A stretch of DNA of 64,000 nt from Coptis chinensis (taxonomy: Eukaryota > Streptophyta > Magnoliopsida > Ranunculales > Ranunculaceae), in NCBI GenBank assembly GCA_015680905.1, contig CM027380.1, positions 49,636,001-49,700,000 on the forward strand, given 5' to 3'. Position numbers and translations under genes: made by a program. Shown in pieces: positions 1 to 11,360 of this stretch; within the stretch, counting starts at the first letter, position 1; each line of letters starts with the position of its first letter. Under the pieces are notes generated by a model. The model saw only the letters and a list, made by a program, of their open reading frames with translations. It was not told where the DNA came from and did not search any database.

Positions 1-599
1 AACATCAAACTAAAGATAAAACATAAACTATAAACTATCTATATGGACATTAGGGAGCTGCCTAGTCAGAATCTGTGCCTGACTCGTCACGACGTCTAGA
101 GGATCCTTCTCCTTGACGTCGGGTCCTAGCGTGTCAATCACTATGCGGGAGCGCAAATAAAGATGTGGATGCAAAAGATAGAATTAAACAGAGAATAGTA
201 TCACTTTAGGTTACTCTATTTTGTTTAATTTTAGTTTGGAGACGCCTCGCCTTTTTTTTTTTCAGTTGGTTTTCTCAAGAAAAAGATATCTCTAACCATA
301 TAGATATTTTGATAAGGAGATAAAATTATACGTGAATCCGGTATCATTTTGGTTACTCTGGGGCGTATAATTTTCATTTTTATATCCTCTAGTTTTGAAA
401 ACTATGGAGAGATGTTTTAAGATACTCGTACTTAAAAAGCTGTGATTCTAAACACTAAGTTTTTTAAAACAAATCATAACAGGTAATCTCAAGCAATTTT
501 CGTGTTGCCTCTTTATTGAACCCAATCTAGTCAGATTGTGGCTTCAGTTATATGTGTTGGGGGGGCTTATTGCGCAAGACATAATGGAAGGGTTTAGCT

Positions 600-756
600 G
601 ATTAGACACTAGTGGTTGGTAGAACTAGGTCTCTTTAGTGGATTTTAGTAGTTCTGGATAAAATGGGATGGGAACCAATGCTCTATTCTGATTGTTGTTG
701 GTACTTTGTCTTTGTCTGAATGTATTTGATGGTTGACGTGATGACATGTTGGTGAG
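600..756 (-). repeat. gag-derived patch inside E1, left half
   Basis: This stretch matches the gag coding region of F around 51065-51345 (blocks such as ACTAGGTCTCTTT, TAGTTCTGG and GATGACATGTTG), although its neighbours are post-env spacer sequence. The match continues after the F insertion at 55023-55076 (AGACAGAAAGTGCA block, as at 51382-51396). So E1 carries a few hundred bases of gag placed between its post-integrase and post-env spacers, where F has none. Seen directly by comparison; the origin, for example template switching in reverse transcription, is inference. Confidence 0.6.
752..756. repeat. Target-site duplication of F, left copy (GTGAG)
   Basis: Five bases directly before the TG of the left F LTR. 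The identical five bases follow the CA of the right F LTR at 55018-55022. Five-base TSDs are standard for Ty3/gypsy integration. Confidence 0.85.
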
Positions 757-1654
757 TGAATAGAAGATAATAGTAGTGGTGTTGAAGGTTATGTTGTTCA
801 TCTTAAATCCTTTGGTTGGGGGAATGGATTAATGGGTGAAAAACACACTTTCTAGTCTTTCTAATATTTCTTGCTCTTGTTCTTAAGTTTTAATGGTGGA
901 AACACTAGTTCTTTATCTAGAATAGTTTGAAATCTTAAGCACACTTATGGATTTAATAGAGAAACATATAATGGGTTGGATGGATATCTTGCTCACAAAG
1001 TCATACTCATTTGAACTTATCAAATGAGTATGACTAGTGTTTTGGTATTGAATCAAAGATGAGATAAGTAATGAAAACTTGTATTGAAGAGAAGAATGAA
1101 AACTTGTATTAAAGATAATATTGAAAGCTTGTATTAAATCACTTAAAGCTTGAATAACATAAAAATGGAAAACAAGTAAATAACAAATTATACTATTAAT
1201 TTAAGACATATTATCTACTCCTAATGACCAAAGATTAGCTCTAGAGTAAGGTTCTTTCTCTACAACTTTGGTTTATATAGGACACCAATTACATAATTGC
1301 CCTTCCTTATAGAAACAACCTTTAAAATTTGTGGGCTTTTGACTTAAGCCCATACAATTGAATTCTTGATTTTGGCTTTAAGTCCCAGAGTCCTTAGCTT
1401 TTAGCTTTGAGTCCTTGAGTCTTTGAAAGTTGATTTTGACTTTTCAACACTTTTGCTCCTAAGATGGAATCTTCCCAAGCAACGTCAATAGCAATCATTT
1501 TTGTGCTAAAATACACGTATTAGGAATATACTTTCTAAATGGCTTGTATCCTGCAAAAGGTAGCAACAACTATAAGTTGTCTGTTCATTAAGTATAAGAA
1601 GGGCATAATTGAAGTATTGTAAAGATAATAAAATGCACATTTGGGGACTGATCA
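757..1654 (-). mobile_element. 3' LTR of Athila-type element F
   Basis: An 898-bp LTR beginning TGAATAGAAG and ending GGGGACTGATCA. It is the partner of 54114-55017 (904 bp), with high identity throughout: about 7 mismatches in the first 120 bases, four of them G in the right copy and A in the left. The minus-strand TATA motif CTATATAAACC lies at about 1271-1282. It is the 3' LTR because the polypurine tract (minus strand) abuts its right side and the gag-pol remnants of F read on the minus strand. Confidence 0.88.
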
Positions 1655-1668
1655 ACTACCCCCAAAAA
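1655..1668 (-). other. Polypurine tract of F
   Basis: On the minus strand the bases next to the LTR read TTTTTGGGGGTAGT, a purine-rich tract suited to priming plus-strand DNA synthesis. The same block followed by a TTTGTC/CTT-type motif recurs at 3820 (element G) and at 7644. Confidence 0.75.
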
Positions 1669-2515
1669 TCATTTTGCTTGTCTTCAAGCAAAGATGAGAG
1701 AGAAAAACTAGGATCACAAATGTGCTATTTATTATACTAGTCTCATTTAGCGGAGTGCGATTGCATTGACCATATGCAACGAGGTTTTAAACCACTAGGA
1801 ATTGCCTAGTAAATGAGTTTAAGTCTCGTGATAGTTTTCCAGAGAAGGTACTCACAAACTTCTTCTATCTAGTACAAAGGGTCTTGTTTCCTTGCTTATT
1901 CTCAGAGGTCTATACATCTCATTAGTGGGGGAATAAAGAAAAGCTCTTTTGAACTCAGAATAATATATACACAGTAATTTAATCATCTAAAGATAAAGAT
2001 GCAAAACATGAGCGGTGAAATACAAAAGCAGAGTCGTTTCTAAAACTTTTGGAGAGCGTCCTTAAAGTGGGTTCTCATAGGGGTGTGTTACAATCACAAC
2101 TCTCTGATAGATTCACTCAAGTTTCATTTTCTCAAGTGCCGATGGCACTTATATTCCTCACATATACGAATGACGTCCAAAGAAACTGGGTTCGATTGAT
2201 CACAATATCCACTTACTATCACGCCATCCTATTCCTAGTTGAGCTAGAGGTATTTTATTAGGAATTACGGGGCTAAGGCAGTGGTTTAGAAATAAATGGA
2301 AGGGAAAACAAACTCTGATAAGTTAAGAAATTGGGTCTTCAAGATATTTGTAACTAGAGAATGACCTCGTTTTGTTCTTTTGCTTCCGAATTTGTGATTC
2401 ATTTTTTAGCCCTTTGACTTTGTGACTCCATAAGATTTTGATTTTTGGGAGTTCTAACTTTGCTTTTGTTTCTTTTGAAATTGACTCCTTTTGATTTTGA
2501 ACTTTTGGGAGATTT
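1669..2515 (-). mobile_element. F, non-coding region next to the 3' LTR
   Basis: No credible gene. It aligns with 3834-4700 of element G (shared CATTGACCATATGCAA and AAACCACTAGGAATT blocks), so it is the family's 3' non-coding region. The sequence is cut at 2515 by LTR A of G. Bases 2511-2515 (GATTT) should be the left TSD of G, but no matching copy follows the composite at 28691 (CATGG), which points to loss of G's other end. Confidence 0.7.
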
Positions 2516-3819
2516 TGATAAATATAAAAACTAACGTTTTACCTACTCTTAACTAATTATGCTAAGAATAAGTAAAAGCTTGAATTTATATGATGATCAA
2601 AGTTTCTACTCTCGATTATCATGCGATATGGTGGAGTAAAAAATTCGCTCCACTCCTAGTTTCTTAGACGTAACAGTTTCACTAATTTAAACAATTATAT
2701 AATATCAACGAGAGCAATAATTTAATTATACTAATATGGTGAAATTAACTAATTAAGATATGCTAAATTATACTATGGCAATTTAACGAGAAGATGTGAA
2801 TGAGAAGAAGAGATTAGGGGGATTTGATTCCACCTTGATTAATTCTTAATATGCTTGTATAGATTTGTTGTAATCCTAATCTTTATGTTTTCAGATAAAG
2901 GTTGGGTTTTTTTAATCTCTAATTATTCATGGCAATCTCTACCAACTAATAATTAGCATGTGAGGCAATTTAAACCCATTCTCATGGTGAATTAACTACA
3001 TTCTAAAGTGGAATAGATTACTACAACTTATTCTACACTAACACATTAAGTCTTCATCAAAGCTTCATCAAACCCCTCTAATGGAGGCTTAGTTGAGATT
3101 CATTTGACTATCATTAATAAAAGAATAAGAAGAAGACATCATAATAACAATAACTTGGCTTTATTAATATAATGAAAGAGAGTCTAAGAATTAAAAACTA
3201 TATTAAAAAACTAAGTACTGAATAATTAACTAAGTACCTAAGAGTTATGCCTTAGTCCTCTTTATATAGGAGAGGGCTAGGTCTATAATTTCGTGCATGG
3301 GCTTTGGAGCCATGTTTTAGGCCATTAAACCAAGCCCAAGACCTAATTACTTCAGTCCAAAAAGGGTTTTTCTGCTGGAAATTATTGAAACACCCATTTT
3401 GTCTAATTTTACTCCTCTGATTGGATCAACGCCTAGACCGTTAGAAATTTCTTTCCGAGATGGTCGTTTTGATATATAATAGGCCCAATTCCGAGGTCTG
3501 AGTCTAAAGATACAGCCAGCGGAAGTTCTATTGGCATTTATGCTCTATTTCTACCCGCGTTGACTTTGACTTTTCAGCTTTGACTGGGCTTTAAAAAGGC
3601 CTTTTCTCCTTGAATCTTAGCCTTTAGTCATAGAAATTCTTAGCAACCAACCTTTGCTCCTTTCTCTTGCAAAAGTGACATATTTCTTCACATATTTGAC
3701 TCTAATACCTGAAATACATAAAAGCATGTAAACAGTAATAACTCTTATTTATTATACACATAATTGGTATAAATGTAATATTATTAAGGGGTTAAAACTA
3801 TAGTTTTGGGCTCTTATCA
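2516..3819 (-). mobile_element. LTR A: 3' LTR of Athila-type element G
   Basis: A 1304-bp LTR starting TGATAAATAT and ending GGGCTCTTATCA, so the termini form the inverted repeat TGATAA/TTATCA. It is closely similar to the interrupted LTR at 31496-39707 and more distantly to 7844-9161 and 9426-10644. A minus-strand TATA box (CCTATATAAAGAGG) lies at about 3258-3271. A polypurine tract to its right marks it as the 3' LTR of a minus-strand element whose env-like and pol remnants follow at 10.6-18.5 kb. Confidence 0.82.
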
Positions 3820-3835
3820 AACCACCCCCAAATAG
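3820..3835 (-). other. Polypurine tract of G
   Basis: The minus strand reads CTATTTGGGGGTGGTT directly against the LTR end, the same type of tract as at 1655. Confidence 0.72.
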
Positions 3836-4161
3836 CATTTTGTTTGTCCTTAAGCAAATATGAGAAATTAAAATAAGTGACCAAAAATGAAGTTCTAACT
3901 AATCTCGTTTCGCTGAGTATGATTGCATTGACCATATGCAATAAGGCCTTAAACCACTAGGAATTCCCTAGTGGACGAGTTATAGCCTCATGAGAGTTTT
4001 TCAAAGAAGGTACTCACAAACTTCATCTATACTACAATGACTAAGAAATAAAAATTATTGTTTCCTTATTTATTCTCAGATATCTATACATCTCACTAGC
4101 AATGAATACAGAATAATCAATTCGAAATCTAAGCTAATACATGCATAATAATCAATAATCT

Positions 4162-4212
<51 letters not shown>

Positions 4213-5313
4213 GAACTATGCTATGAAATGCAATAACAGGTTTATTTATGAAACTTTGGAATAACGTCCTTGAGTAAGTCCTCACATATATGTCAAGACA
4301 AAAACACTCTAATTTTTCCACTCAAGTTTCGCTCACTCCTATGTGTAGTGGGCACACTTTACCTTACAATCTCAATGACGTACAAGGAAGCTGAAGTCAA
4401 TCAAACACATTTGTCACTTACTATCACACTAACCTATTACTAATTGACCTAGAGGTCTTTAATAGGTGTTGCGGGGATTAGGTGATGGTTTAAGAATGAA
4501 GGAAATGGATATTCAAAACGGACAAGTCTAAGATAATAGAGTTTTCAAAATATGTAACTAGAAAAAACCTTATTCTTACTTTGCTTGTACACTTTGTTTC
4601 CATCCTTAGCCATTTCTTTCTTTTTCTTTTGGCTTTTGACTCCTTTGATTATGTTTTTGAAGTTCTAACTATTTTATTTTATTTTATTCTTTTCTTTGGA
4701 TGGAAACTTTCTTTTTTTTTCTTATTTGAAGCAACTAACAAATTCTTGGTCTTTCTCTTTTCTTTTCTTTATTTCATCTCTATTCTCATACTCATTCAAA
4801 AATGGGTAGGCTGATTTTATTTTTATTTTGTTTTTATAAAAGGGTAAAGGATTTGCGATTTATGAAAAGGCTAAAGAAAGGCTCAGAGGGGCGACTAGCG
4901 GAAAATAATTTCATATAGGTTTGAATTTTTGGCTATATCGATCCAGAAAGGGCCTAAATTCTCGCTTAGGATATGATATAGTGATCAAGCAAGTGGACGT
5001 GTGATTTCTCTATTTGGAATTTATTTCTCCCTTGTGTCATTTCTCAAATATTTCACTCATATAAGGCTTTAGGCTATATTCTCACAGGATTTGTAGAATA
5101 AGTACTCTAGCCTATATTTCATAAACTTACTGCCAATACAAACATAGATGCTCATGTAATATATTTATGGAAAGATGTAATGATTATTACCTACATATTA
5201 ACCTAAATTTCTAAAAACTATTCTAATTTAAGAGCTAACGTGAAACTTCTAGATTAATATTATCATGGGGAAAGAAACAATACCAATATTCCTAAGTGCA
5301 TAATATAAATACT

Positions 5314-5318
<5 letters not shown>
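3836..5318 (-). mobile_element. G, 3' non-coding region
   Basis: No gene seen; the 77-residue reading frame at 4581-4814 is low-complexity T-rich sequence. The first 900 bases align with F at 1669-2515. The remainder (4820-5318) has no match elsewhere in the window that I can see. It contains the TA microsatellite at 4166-4211 and ends in the TA run that hosts the MULE-like element. Confidence 0.6.
4166..4211. repeat. (TA)n microsatellite
   Basis: An uninterrupted TA dinucleotide run of about 46 bases in the non-coding part of G. No transposon is inserted here, unlike the TA run at 5319. Confidence 0.95.

Positions 5319-5352
<34 letters not shown>
5319..5352. repeat. (TA)n microsatellite, left flank of the MULE-like element
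   Basis: A TA run of about 34 bases that ends exactly at the left terminal inverted repeat of the element at 5353. The run resumes at 7506, so the element sits inside one microsatellite. Confidence 0.93.
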
Positions 5353-5353
<1 letters not shown>

Positions 5354-7503
5354 TGGCCGGGCTACCTTGACATACTATTTTAACATACTATCTTGACATA
5401 CCTAGACAAACGTTAGATCTTCTAAAATCTAACGCCTAGATATGCATCTAAAAAAAAAAAACAAGATTAAAAAAAAAGGGGCAAAATGACATTTACACGT
5501 TTTCTCATAAACCTTTTCTTCTCTTCTTTCACGCTTTCTTCATTATTGCTGAAAAATTCTCATATACTATACCAAAAATAAAATGAGCAAAAACGATTTG
5601 CTTTTTTTTCAATTTCTACTAGTTTTGTTTTAGGGCAATCGTTGTAAGAGGAATCCATATTGAAGATGGTAGCTATATCCCTTCCTCCCTCAGAAGTTTT
5701 ACATGGAGGAGATGAAGATTAGAATTGATGCTCCCTTTTTTGTTGAAGAAAAACACTGAAATCTAGAATTGTTGAAGTCGAAAATCGTCATTTCTGATCG
5801 TTTGCTTCTATTTTGTGGAGAATCAAAGTAACCGTTTTTTTTTGTAAAAGATGTTTTTCAATTGTAAAAGTTAATTTCTTATTTAAAGTTTTTTACATTT
5901 TCTATTGTCATTCTTGATATTTGGGGATGATTATGCTTGAACCAGTTATATTAAAAAATGAAGAAACGATTATCATTATGATTATTATCCTTCAGAAGTT
6001 TCTTCATGGTGCTGAAACGACTTTTATAACAACCTTAGATTGAGATTTCACCCACCCCACCATGTCTCTTAACAAGGGATCAATTTTTTATAATGTTGAA
6101 GCAATTGCTCTTTGTACATATCTCTACGAAGGGTTTACTTCCTGTTTGATGGCTTCTCATCCAAATATCGATATAATTAAAAATTATGAATAGGGAAACA
6201 AGTATCGAAGGATATGTCCTCCAGCTCTTGCGTAACAGCACTAGTGCTTATTTATCTTCATAACCTCAAAATATAGCATCTGTTGTTGGAGTGTTGGTAT
6301 CTTGGAAGGTAATCAAGGTGTCTTGTATCAAGCTTGAGAATAAGTTCTAGTGTCACAACTCTAATATCATAGTATGGTTGTCATCATGAAACCAGAGAAG
6401 AGGACCAAGCTACAATAACACAGAACTTGATATTCACGTTGTTTCCGACATCGCCCAAAAGAATTCCGTTGTTATCATTATACTAGGGAAAAAAAAAAAA
6501 ATAAGCATGGTATTATGAGTTAATGACTGATCATATTTTGATTAAGCATCGTATAAAATATTCATTGACCAAAATTTAAAATCTGCTTCTTTGTATGCTA
6601 AGTGCTAACAAGATATGAGGTTATGTCATGAAAAAAAAGCATGATACAAATGACAGGTGGATACCAAGACAGGAAGTAAAAACGCAAACAGCTCAAGAGC
6701 ATATGAAAGTTAAAAACTAACTCTTTCTTTAATTCAGAAGGTATATTAATTTAAGGAGCTCTAACTGGTAACATGTAAATTCGAACTGCCATGGATTAGG
6801 TTCTTTTTAATGGATTGTTTCTTAGATCTCTTCCATGTTGATACTGATACACACCTTGCACTTACATATGCAAACTAACAATTTCTCGATAGTAACAACA
6901 CCACCAACTTAGCTTGTAATCCTATAAATACAACAGATCAATACAGTTTTCTTAATTAAGTTGGCTGGAAAGAGCTGCTTCCAAACATTATTCTTTTTGA
7001 ATCATCGAAACAGTGTATCCGTCCTCAATTTTGAATTTAAGAGTCAAAGCAGGGAACACCCACAGGTTAGAAAAATTGGAATAGTTTAATTTCCTTCCCA
7101 TTCTTCCCTGTCCCTAGGAACAGCTCCAAAATCAAGGCTTCACCAAGATGTCCACCGTTTACCACAAGTGGAACCATGTCCTTACAAGTACACTCTTCTT
7201 ATAAACATGTCGAGATGAGAGGGCAAAAGCCTATCCCTAAAAAGATCCTTTAGAAAGGCTCTAAGTTTTGAATCAATAGAATCAACCATACTTAAAATGC
7301 TAATTCATCCTCCACAATGAAGAAGAAGAAAAGGGTTTTTCTTTTGTGGAAAAAAAAAAAACTAAATGTTAATTTTGTCCCTCCTCCTGTTTAATTGTGT
7401 GATTTGTTAATTAGAAACACATATCTAGGCGTTAGATTTTGGAAGATCTATTGTCTGGAGGTATGTCAAGATAGTATGTTAGAATAGTATGTCATAAACG
7501 ACC

Positions 7504-7505
<2 letters not shown>
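5353..7505. mobile_element. Non-autonomous MULE/Micron-like DNA transposon with long terminal inverted repeats
   Basis: About 90 bases at each end are inverted copies. The left arm (about 5355-5445) and the reverse complement of the right arm (about 7418-7505) share TGACATACTATT, AACATACTATCTTGACATAC, AGATCTTC and TCTAACGCCTAGATATG. Both arms also contain a small palindrome (GTTAGAT...ATCTAAC). Both outer flanks are pure (TA)n, so the TSD length cannot be read. Long TIRs suggest a Mutator-like element; insertion into (TA)n is the behaviour known for rice Micron elements. I recognise no transposase inside. The interior has short frames (for example from an ATG at about 6062) that I cannot assign, and some of it could be captured host sequence. 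Confidence 0.72.

Positions 7506-7571
<66 letters not shown>
7506..7571. repeat. (TA)n microsatellite, right flank of the MULE-like element
   Basis: A TA run of about 66 bases. The reading frame over it on the minus strand is an Ile-Tyr artefact. Confidence 0.95.
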
Positions 7572-7573
<2 letters not shown>

Positions 7574-7838
7574 CTAAAAACAAATGCATATTATACATAT
7601 ATATATGTCTTAATAGGTGCCTTAATTTACGCGTGTTTATATGCCACCCCCAAATAAAAATATACTTTGTCCTCAAAGTATAGAAATAAGAAGGATAGGA
7701 AATATCATGGAAACGCGTGAAAATTTTAGAACACCTGCAAAAAAAAATTTAGAACATACTAATATAGATAAATAAAAATAGACGCAACTCTATATGAGTT
7801 TCACTCATTATGAGAATAACAAAAATTAAAATTGCTTG
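7572..7838 (-). mobile_element. Retroelement remnant with a polypurine-tract-like block
   Basis: No gene. At 7644-7655 the minus strand reads ATTTGGGGGTGG, and the following sequence (minus) contains the GAGGACAAAGTA block found beyond the polypurine tracts at 1655 and 3820. This implies that an LTR once ended near 7643. That LTR is no longer recognisable, perhaps because its body was the host of the TA run and the MULE-like insertion. Confidence 0.4.
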
Positions 7839-7843
7839 GGACA

Positions 7844-9161
7844 TGATAAAGACAAAATTTACGTAAACTAACTATCTATGCGTAAACACAAATAATCAAT
7901 TAACTAAATAAGTGTTTAATCAATATTCCTACTCTCAATTTATTATGCAATATATAAAGAGTACGGATTCGTTCCACTCATAAACAATCAAGACATAAAT
8001 AGAATTCAACTAATCAAACAAAAGGGAACAATTGATGAGAGTAATATGTGATGTGAAAATAGTAAATCAGATGTCAAAACAGTAGATTTAATGATGATAA
8101 AAGGGTATAGAGAAGATTCAACCCACCACGCAATTCGATTGACCATTAGGTTGATTATCGAATTGCCTATTGATCCCTAGTGAACACCAAGTCCTCTCGG
8201 ATCAAGGCTTCACTAGCATGAGAGTTTAGCTCCACCACAAATCTCTTTGGTGGTGGCTCTAAATTCTAGTTCAACCCTTATGATCTTTATCTCTAAATAA
8301 TCATAAGAATCAAACTTAAAATGCTAATACAAATCCACAACCATACTAATTACCAATCATCCTCACATGGATTCATAAACCTCCTCTAATGGAGGTTTAG
8401 CCTTGTATCATAGGAATCATATTAACTAAAGATTGAATAGAAGATATAATTTAAAGATAATTGAATTAAAAGTAAACTAAAGCTTTTATTAATAATTCTA
8501 ATAGAGGCTACAAACTAAACTTATAAACTAAAACTAAAAAGAAGAGAGAGAGAGAGAGAACCCTAATTTATTCTAAATTAAATAGGGGAGTAGCCAATCT
8601 TTGTTTTACCTCTTTATATAGGAGAGGGCTAGGTTACAATTTCATGCATGGGCTTTTATGCTAGGTTATGAACCCATAAATCAAGTTCATAACCCAATTG
8701 GGTAAATCCAAGACTTTCAATTCTGGTCGTGTTACTGTAGCACGAATTTTCACCAACTTATACTACTTTGATTGAGTCAAGGCCTAGACTATTGGAAATA
8801 GCTTTCTAAGCTGGTCATTTTGATATAAAATGGGCCTAATTCCGAGGCCTGAGTCCAAAGATATGGCCTTTTGAAGTTCTATTGACTTTTCTTCAGCTCT
8901 CTAATCCGGTTTGACTTTCACTTAACAGTGTTGACTTGGACTTTTTAAGGGCTTTTTCTCCATTAAACTTGGGTTTTCTTCATGGAACTTCTCTAGCAAT
9001 CACTTTAGCGCCTAATTAGTAACGAATTGACATTTATTCAACTCCGAAGCCTGAAATACTCAAAAGCACGTAATTAGTAATAAACCTATATTATTAATAA
9101 CATAATTGGCTAAATAGAAATACTATTAAAGGGTTTAAACTACAGTTTTGGGCTCTTATCA
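7844..9161 (-). mobile_element. Solo LTR C (Athila type)
   Basis: A 1318-bp LTR with termini TGATAAAGAC and GCTCTTATCA. It is flanked by a perfect 5-bp TSD, GGACA, at 7839-7843 and 9162-9166, with no internal region, so it is the product of LTR-LTR recombination. A minus-strand TATA motif lies at about 8612-8622. A short GA run sits at 8543-8560. Orientation is taken from the paralogous LTRs. Confidence 0.9.
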
Positions 9162-9166
9162 GGACA

Positions 9167-9425
9167 TAAACAGACACTAACAAAAAGTAAAACTTACCTA
9201 ACAAAAAAAAAGTTTATATCCCCATCATTTAAATGTATCATGTCTTCCTTTTATGAAAAAGTGAGGTTCCTTTGCATCATTCCATGCCATGGAATGAGCA
9301 ATTTGCTAGGCCTTAATGTCCATTTATCATCTAAAAGAGTGCTAACTTGTTAACCAAGACACTTGCACTGAAATGGTTATAGAGCAACCCCTCGGTAGAG
9401 TTGGAAAATGTCACAAGTCCATAAC
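9167..9425. other. Retroelement spacer, nothing recognised
   Basis: Between two LTRs. I see no reading frame or motif I can support; it may continue the degenerate env-like region on the other side of LTR D. Confidence 0.4.
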
Positions 9426-10644
9426 TGAAAAATGAGTAGTTTACCCTAAATGAACTATGGATTGTTTTCTAAGTAAACTAAACTTTTCCTTTTATGTCAA
9501 TTATCAAAAGCTTCTACTCTCAATGCGAATTGCACTTTTCGTTCCCACTCTGTTGTTATACTAAATGAAAAATGAGTCTTGAATTGAATACTACTATGGG
9601 AATATGCTTGTTTTGAATCTAGATAAAGGATTAGAGGGGAATTGAATCCACCTCGAATCCAACTTAATAACCTAGTATAGATTCTTGTATCTCGATTCTC
9701 ACGTTCTTACGGGTAAGAAATTCGAAGTTCTAATCCCTAGTGTTCATGGCATTTCTACCGAGTAATAACTAGCATGTGAAGTCGCCCACCCATTCTCATG
9801 GCTAAACCCAGAATCTACAAACAATTCTACACTAACAACTAAGTTTTCATCAAGGCTTCATCAACCCCTCTAATGGAGGTTTTAGCCTTGATTCATTAAA
9901 CTAACATTTCCCATTGAATCTAAACTAAACATAATATAAAGATTCTAACTTTATGAAATTTAACTAATCTAAATTAAACAATAACAAAAATCTAATTAAC
10001 AACTAAGCATTGAATAACAAGTAGTAAATGAAATTAGATCTAACAATTGTAATTGACAAATCGAAATTGAATCAAGAACAACTAATTTATTATCTAATTC
10101 AAGGGAGAACAATCATTCAATACTAAATTTAAAACAAGAATAAAACTAATTACTTTAATATAAAAACTAGATCTAGAACTAAGGTTTAATGGAGGCTAAC
10201 TAATCTAATTTATTTTCTAACCTAACTATCTACCATTAATGAAGAGCTAAGCTTTTGTTTTTATACATCCAGATCCAAAATTCGTGCATGGGCTTGGAGC
10301 TATGGGTTGGGCCAGAGAATCAGGCCCAAAACCCAATTCTTTCAGTCCAAAAAGGCCTCTTCAGCTGCAGTTGACTTCCACAGACTTTTCATCCACTTCT
10401 GCTCCTCTGATTGGGTCAAGACTTGGACCATTGCAAAGCTCATTCCGAGCCGGTCGTTTTGACATAAGGTAGGCCTCAATCCGAGGTCTGAGTCCAAAGA
10501 TATGGCTTTCGAAGTTCTCACGACTTTTTGCTCCTTTATCTCGCTAAAAAATGCATAAAAACGCGTATCTTACTTATTATTCACATAATTGGTCTAACAG
10601 TATGATTATTAAGGGGTTAAAACTACAGTTTTGGGCTCTTATCA
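9426..10644 (-). mobile_element. LTR D (Athila type), diverged
   Basis: About 1219 bp, ending GGGCTCTTATCA like the other LTRs of this family, with shared blocks along its length (ACTCTCAATGCGAATT region, AACCCCTCTAATGGAGG, TTCCGAGGTCTGAGTCCAAAG). The left end is set at the TG that aligns with the other LTR starts. The five bases outside each end differ (ATAAC and GGCGT), so it is not a clean solo LTR. To its right lies an env-like reading frame rather than a polypurine tract. Confidence 0.62.
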
Positions 10645-11160
10645 GGCGTCATTGGCAGAAGAAAAATATCATTCCCCTAAGATATTTAGCATGATAAAGA
10701 ACATAACAGTGCCCACGTTAAGGGATAAGCTACCAAGGGCTACTTTATATTGCCCTTGGTCCTCTACACGAAAAATCCCTGCGCAATAGGTCTCATGCAA
10801 AAACTCATAGTTGTAGATATACATATTATCAACCAAATAGCCCCATGAGGTTTAGATTTCAGCAGGTATAGAAAGTCCAATAGCAAAGGCCAATAAGAAC
10901 TTGGTTAAGTCCATTGTTTCATCACTAATGGTGACAAAGGGCACTTGTTCCCCATCCAGTCGATAAAAGAACTTACAATGATCATAGAAATAAGTTGTAA
11001 GGCCAGGAGAATATAGTTCATCAGAGCATACCATTATAGGTTGCCATCCTACCTGTATAATCAAGTCGCGGAACCAAGACCCATAGGTGTCACTCTCGAA
11101 CAAATCTTCGAAGGACTGCTCCGGTATAATTTGAGTTGATTTCATAGTAACCAAACACAC
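10645..11160 (-). pseudogene. Second env-like / 'putative plant transposon protein' ORF of G, truncated
   Basis: The minus-strand frame from the ATG at 11160 runs 102 residues, then degenerate coding-like sequence continues to LTR D. The N-terminal pattern (F-x-D-L-F at about residues 16-20, GW-x-P, SPGL-x-x-YFYD, DGEQVPFVTI, MDLT) matches the starts of the ORFs at 13056 and 29928, which sit in the position of the extra ORF after integrase in Athila elements. It is preceded, at a promoter-like distance, by a TATA box and GC-rich leader. Function unknown; 'env-like' follows the Athila literature and no envelope activity can be claimed. The 3' part was lost at LTR D. Confidence 0.55.
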
Positions 11161-11360
11161 TCTTAGAAAAAAATCAAAAACTAGAGGTCTTGTTAAGGTA
11201 AGGTAAGGGCGCGCTCAGAATAGCCTTTGGAAGGGCGCGGGCACGCTCAACTCTGACTCTGCGTGCCAGGTTGTTTGGCGCGGGCGCGCTCTGTGTATAG
11301 GCAAAAGAGGGATCGGGCGTGCTTTGAGTGTTGTATGTGTGAGAAGATTAGAGCTGACCA

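Larger units (their letters stand above)
1..756 (-). mobile_element. Athila-type element E1, 3' internal fragment (outermost layer)
   Basis: Non-coding retroelement sequence. Bases 1-170 match the env-like region of element F near 28900-29060, and 176-590 match F at about 31110-31500, sharing the same landmarks (a T-rich run after a GCCTCGCC motif, the GAACCCAATC block, the G-rich run before the TGCGCAAGACAT block). Orientation is taken from those homologous copies, which read on the minus strand. E1 is the target into which F inserted: it stops at 756 and resumes after 55022 with the same gag-like sequence in register. Its 3' LTR would lie left of the window. Confidence 0.75.

Noticed and set aside
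4581-4814. 77-residue hydrophobic plus-strand ORF resembling a membrane protein
   Set aside because: T-rich low-complexity sequence in retroelement non-coding DNA; aligned copies (2300-2515) do not keep the frame.
7479-7676. 65-residue minus-strand ORF with an Ile-Tyr run
   Set aside because: Translation of the (TA)n microsatellite.
9426-10644. LTR D as a second clean solo LTR
   Set aside because: The five bases outside its two ends (ATAAC and GGCGT) do not match, so its history is unclear.
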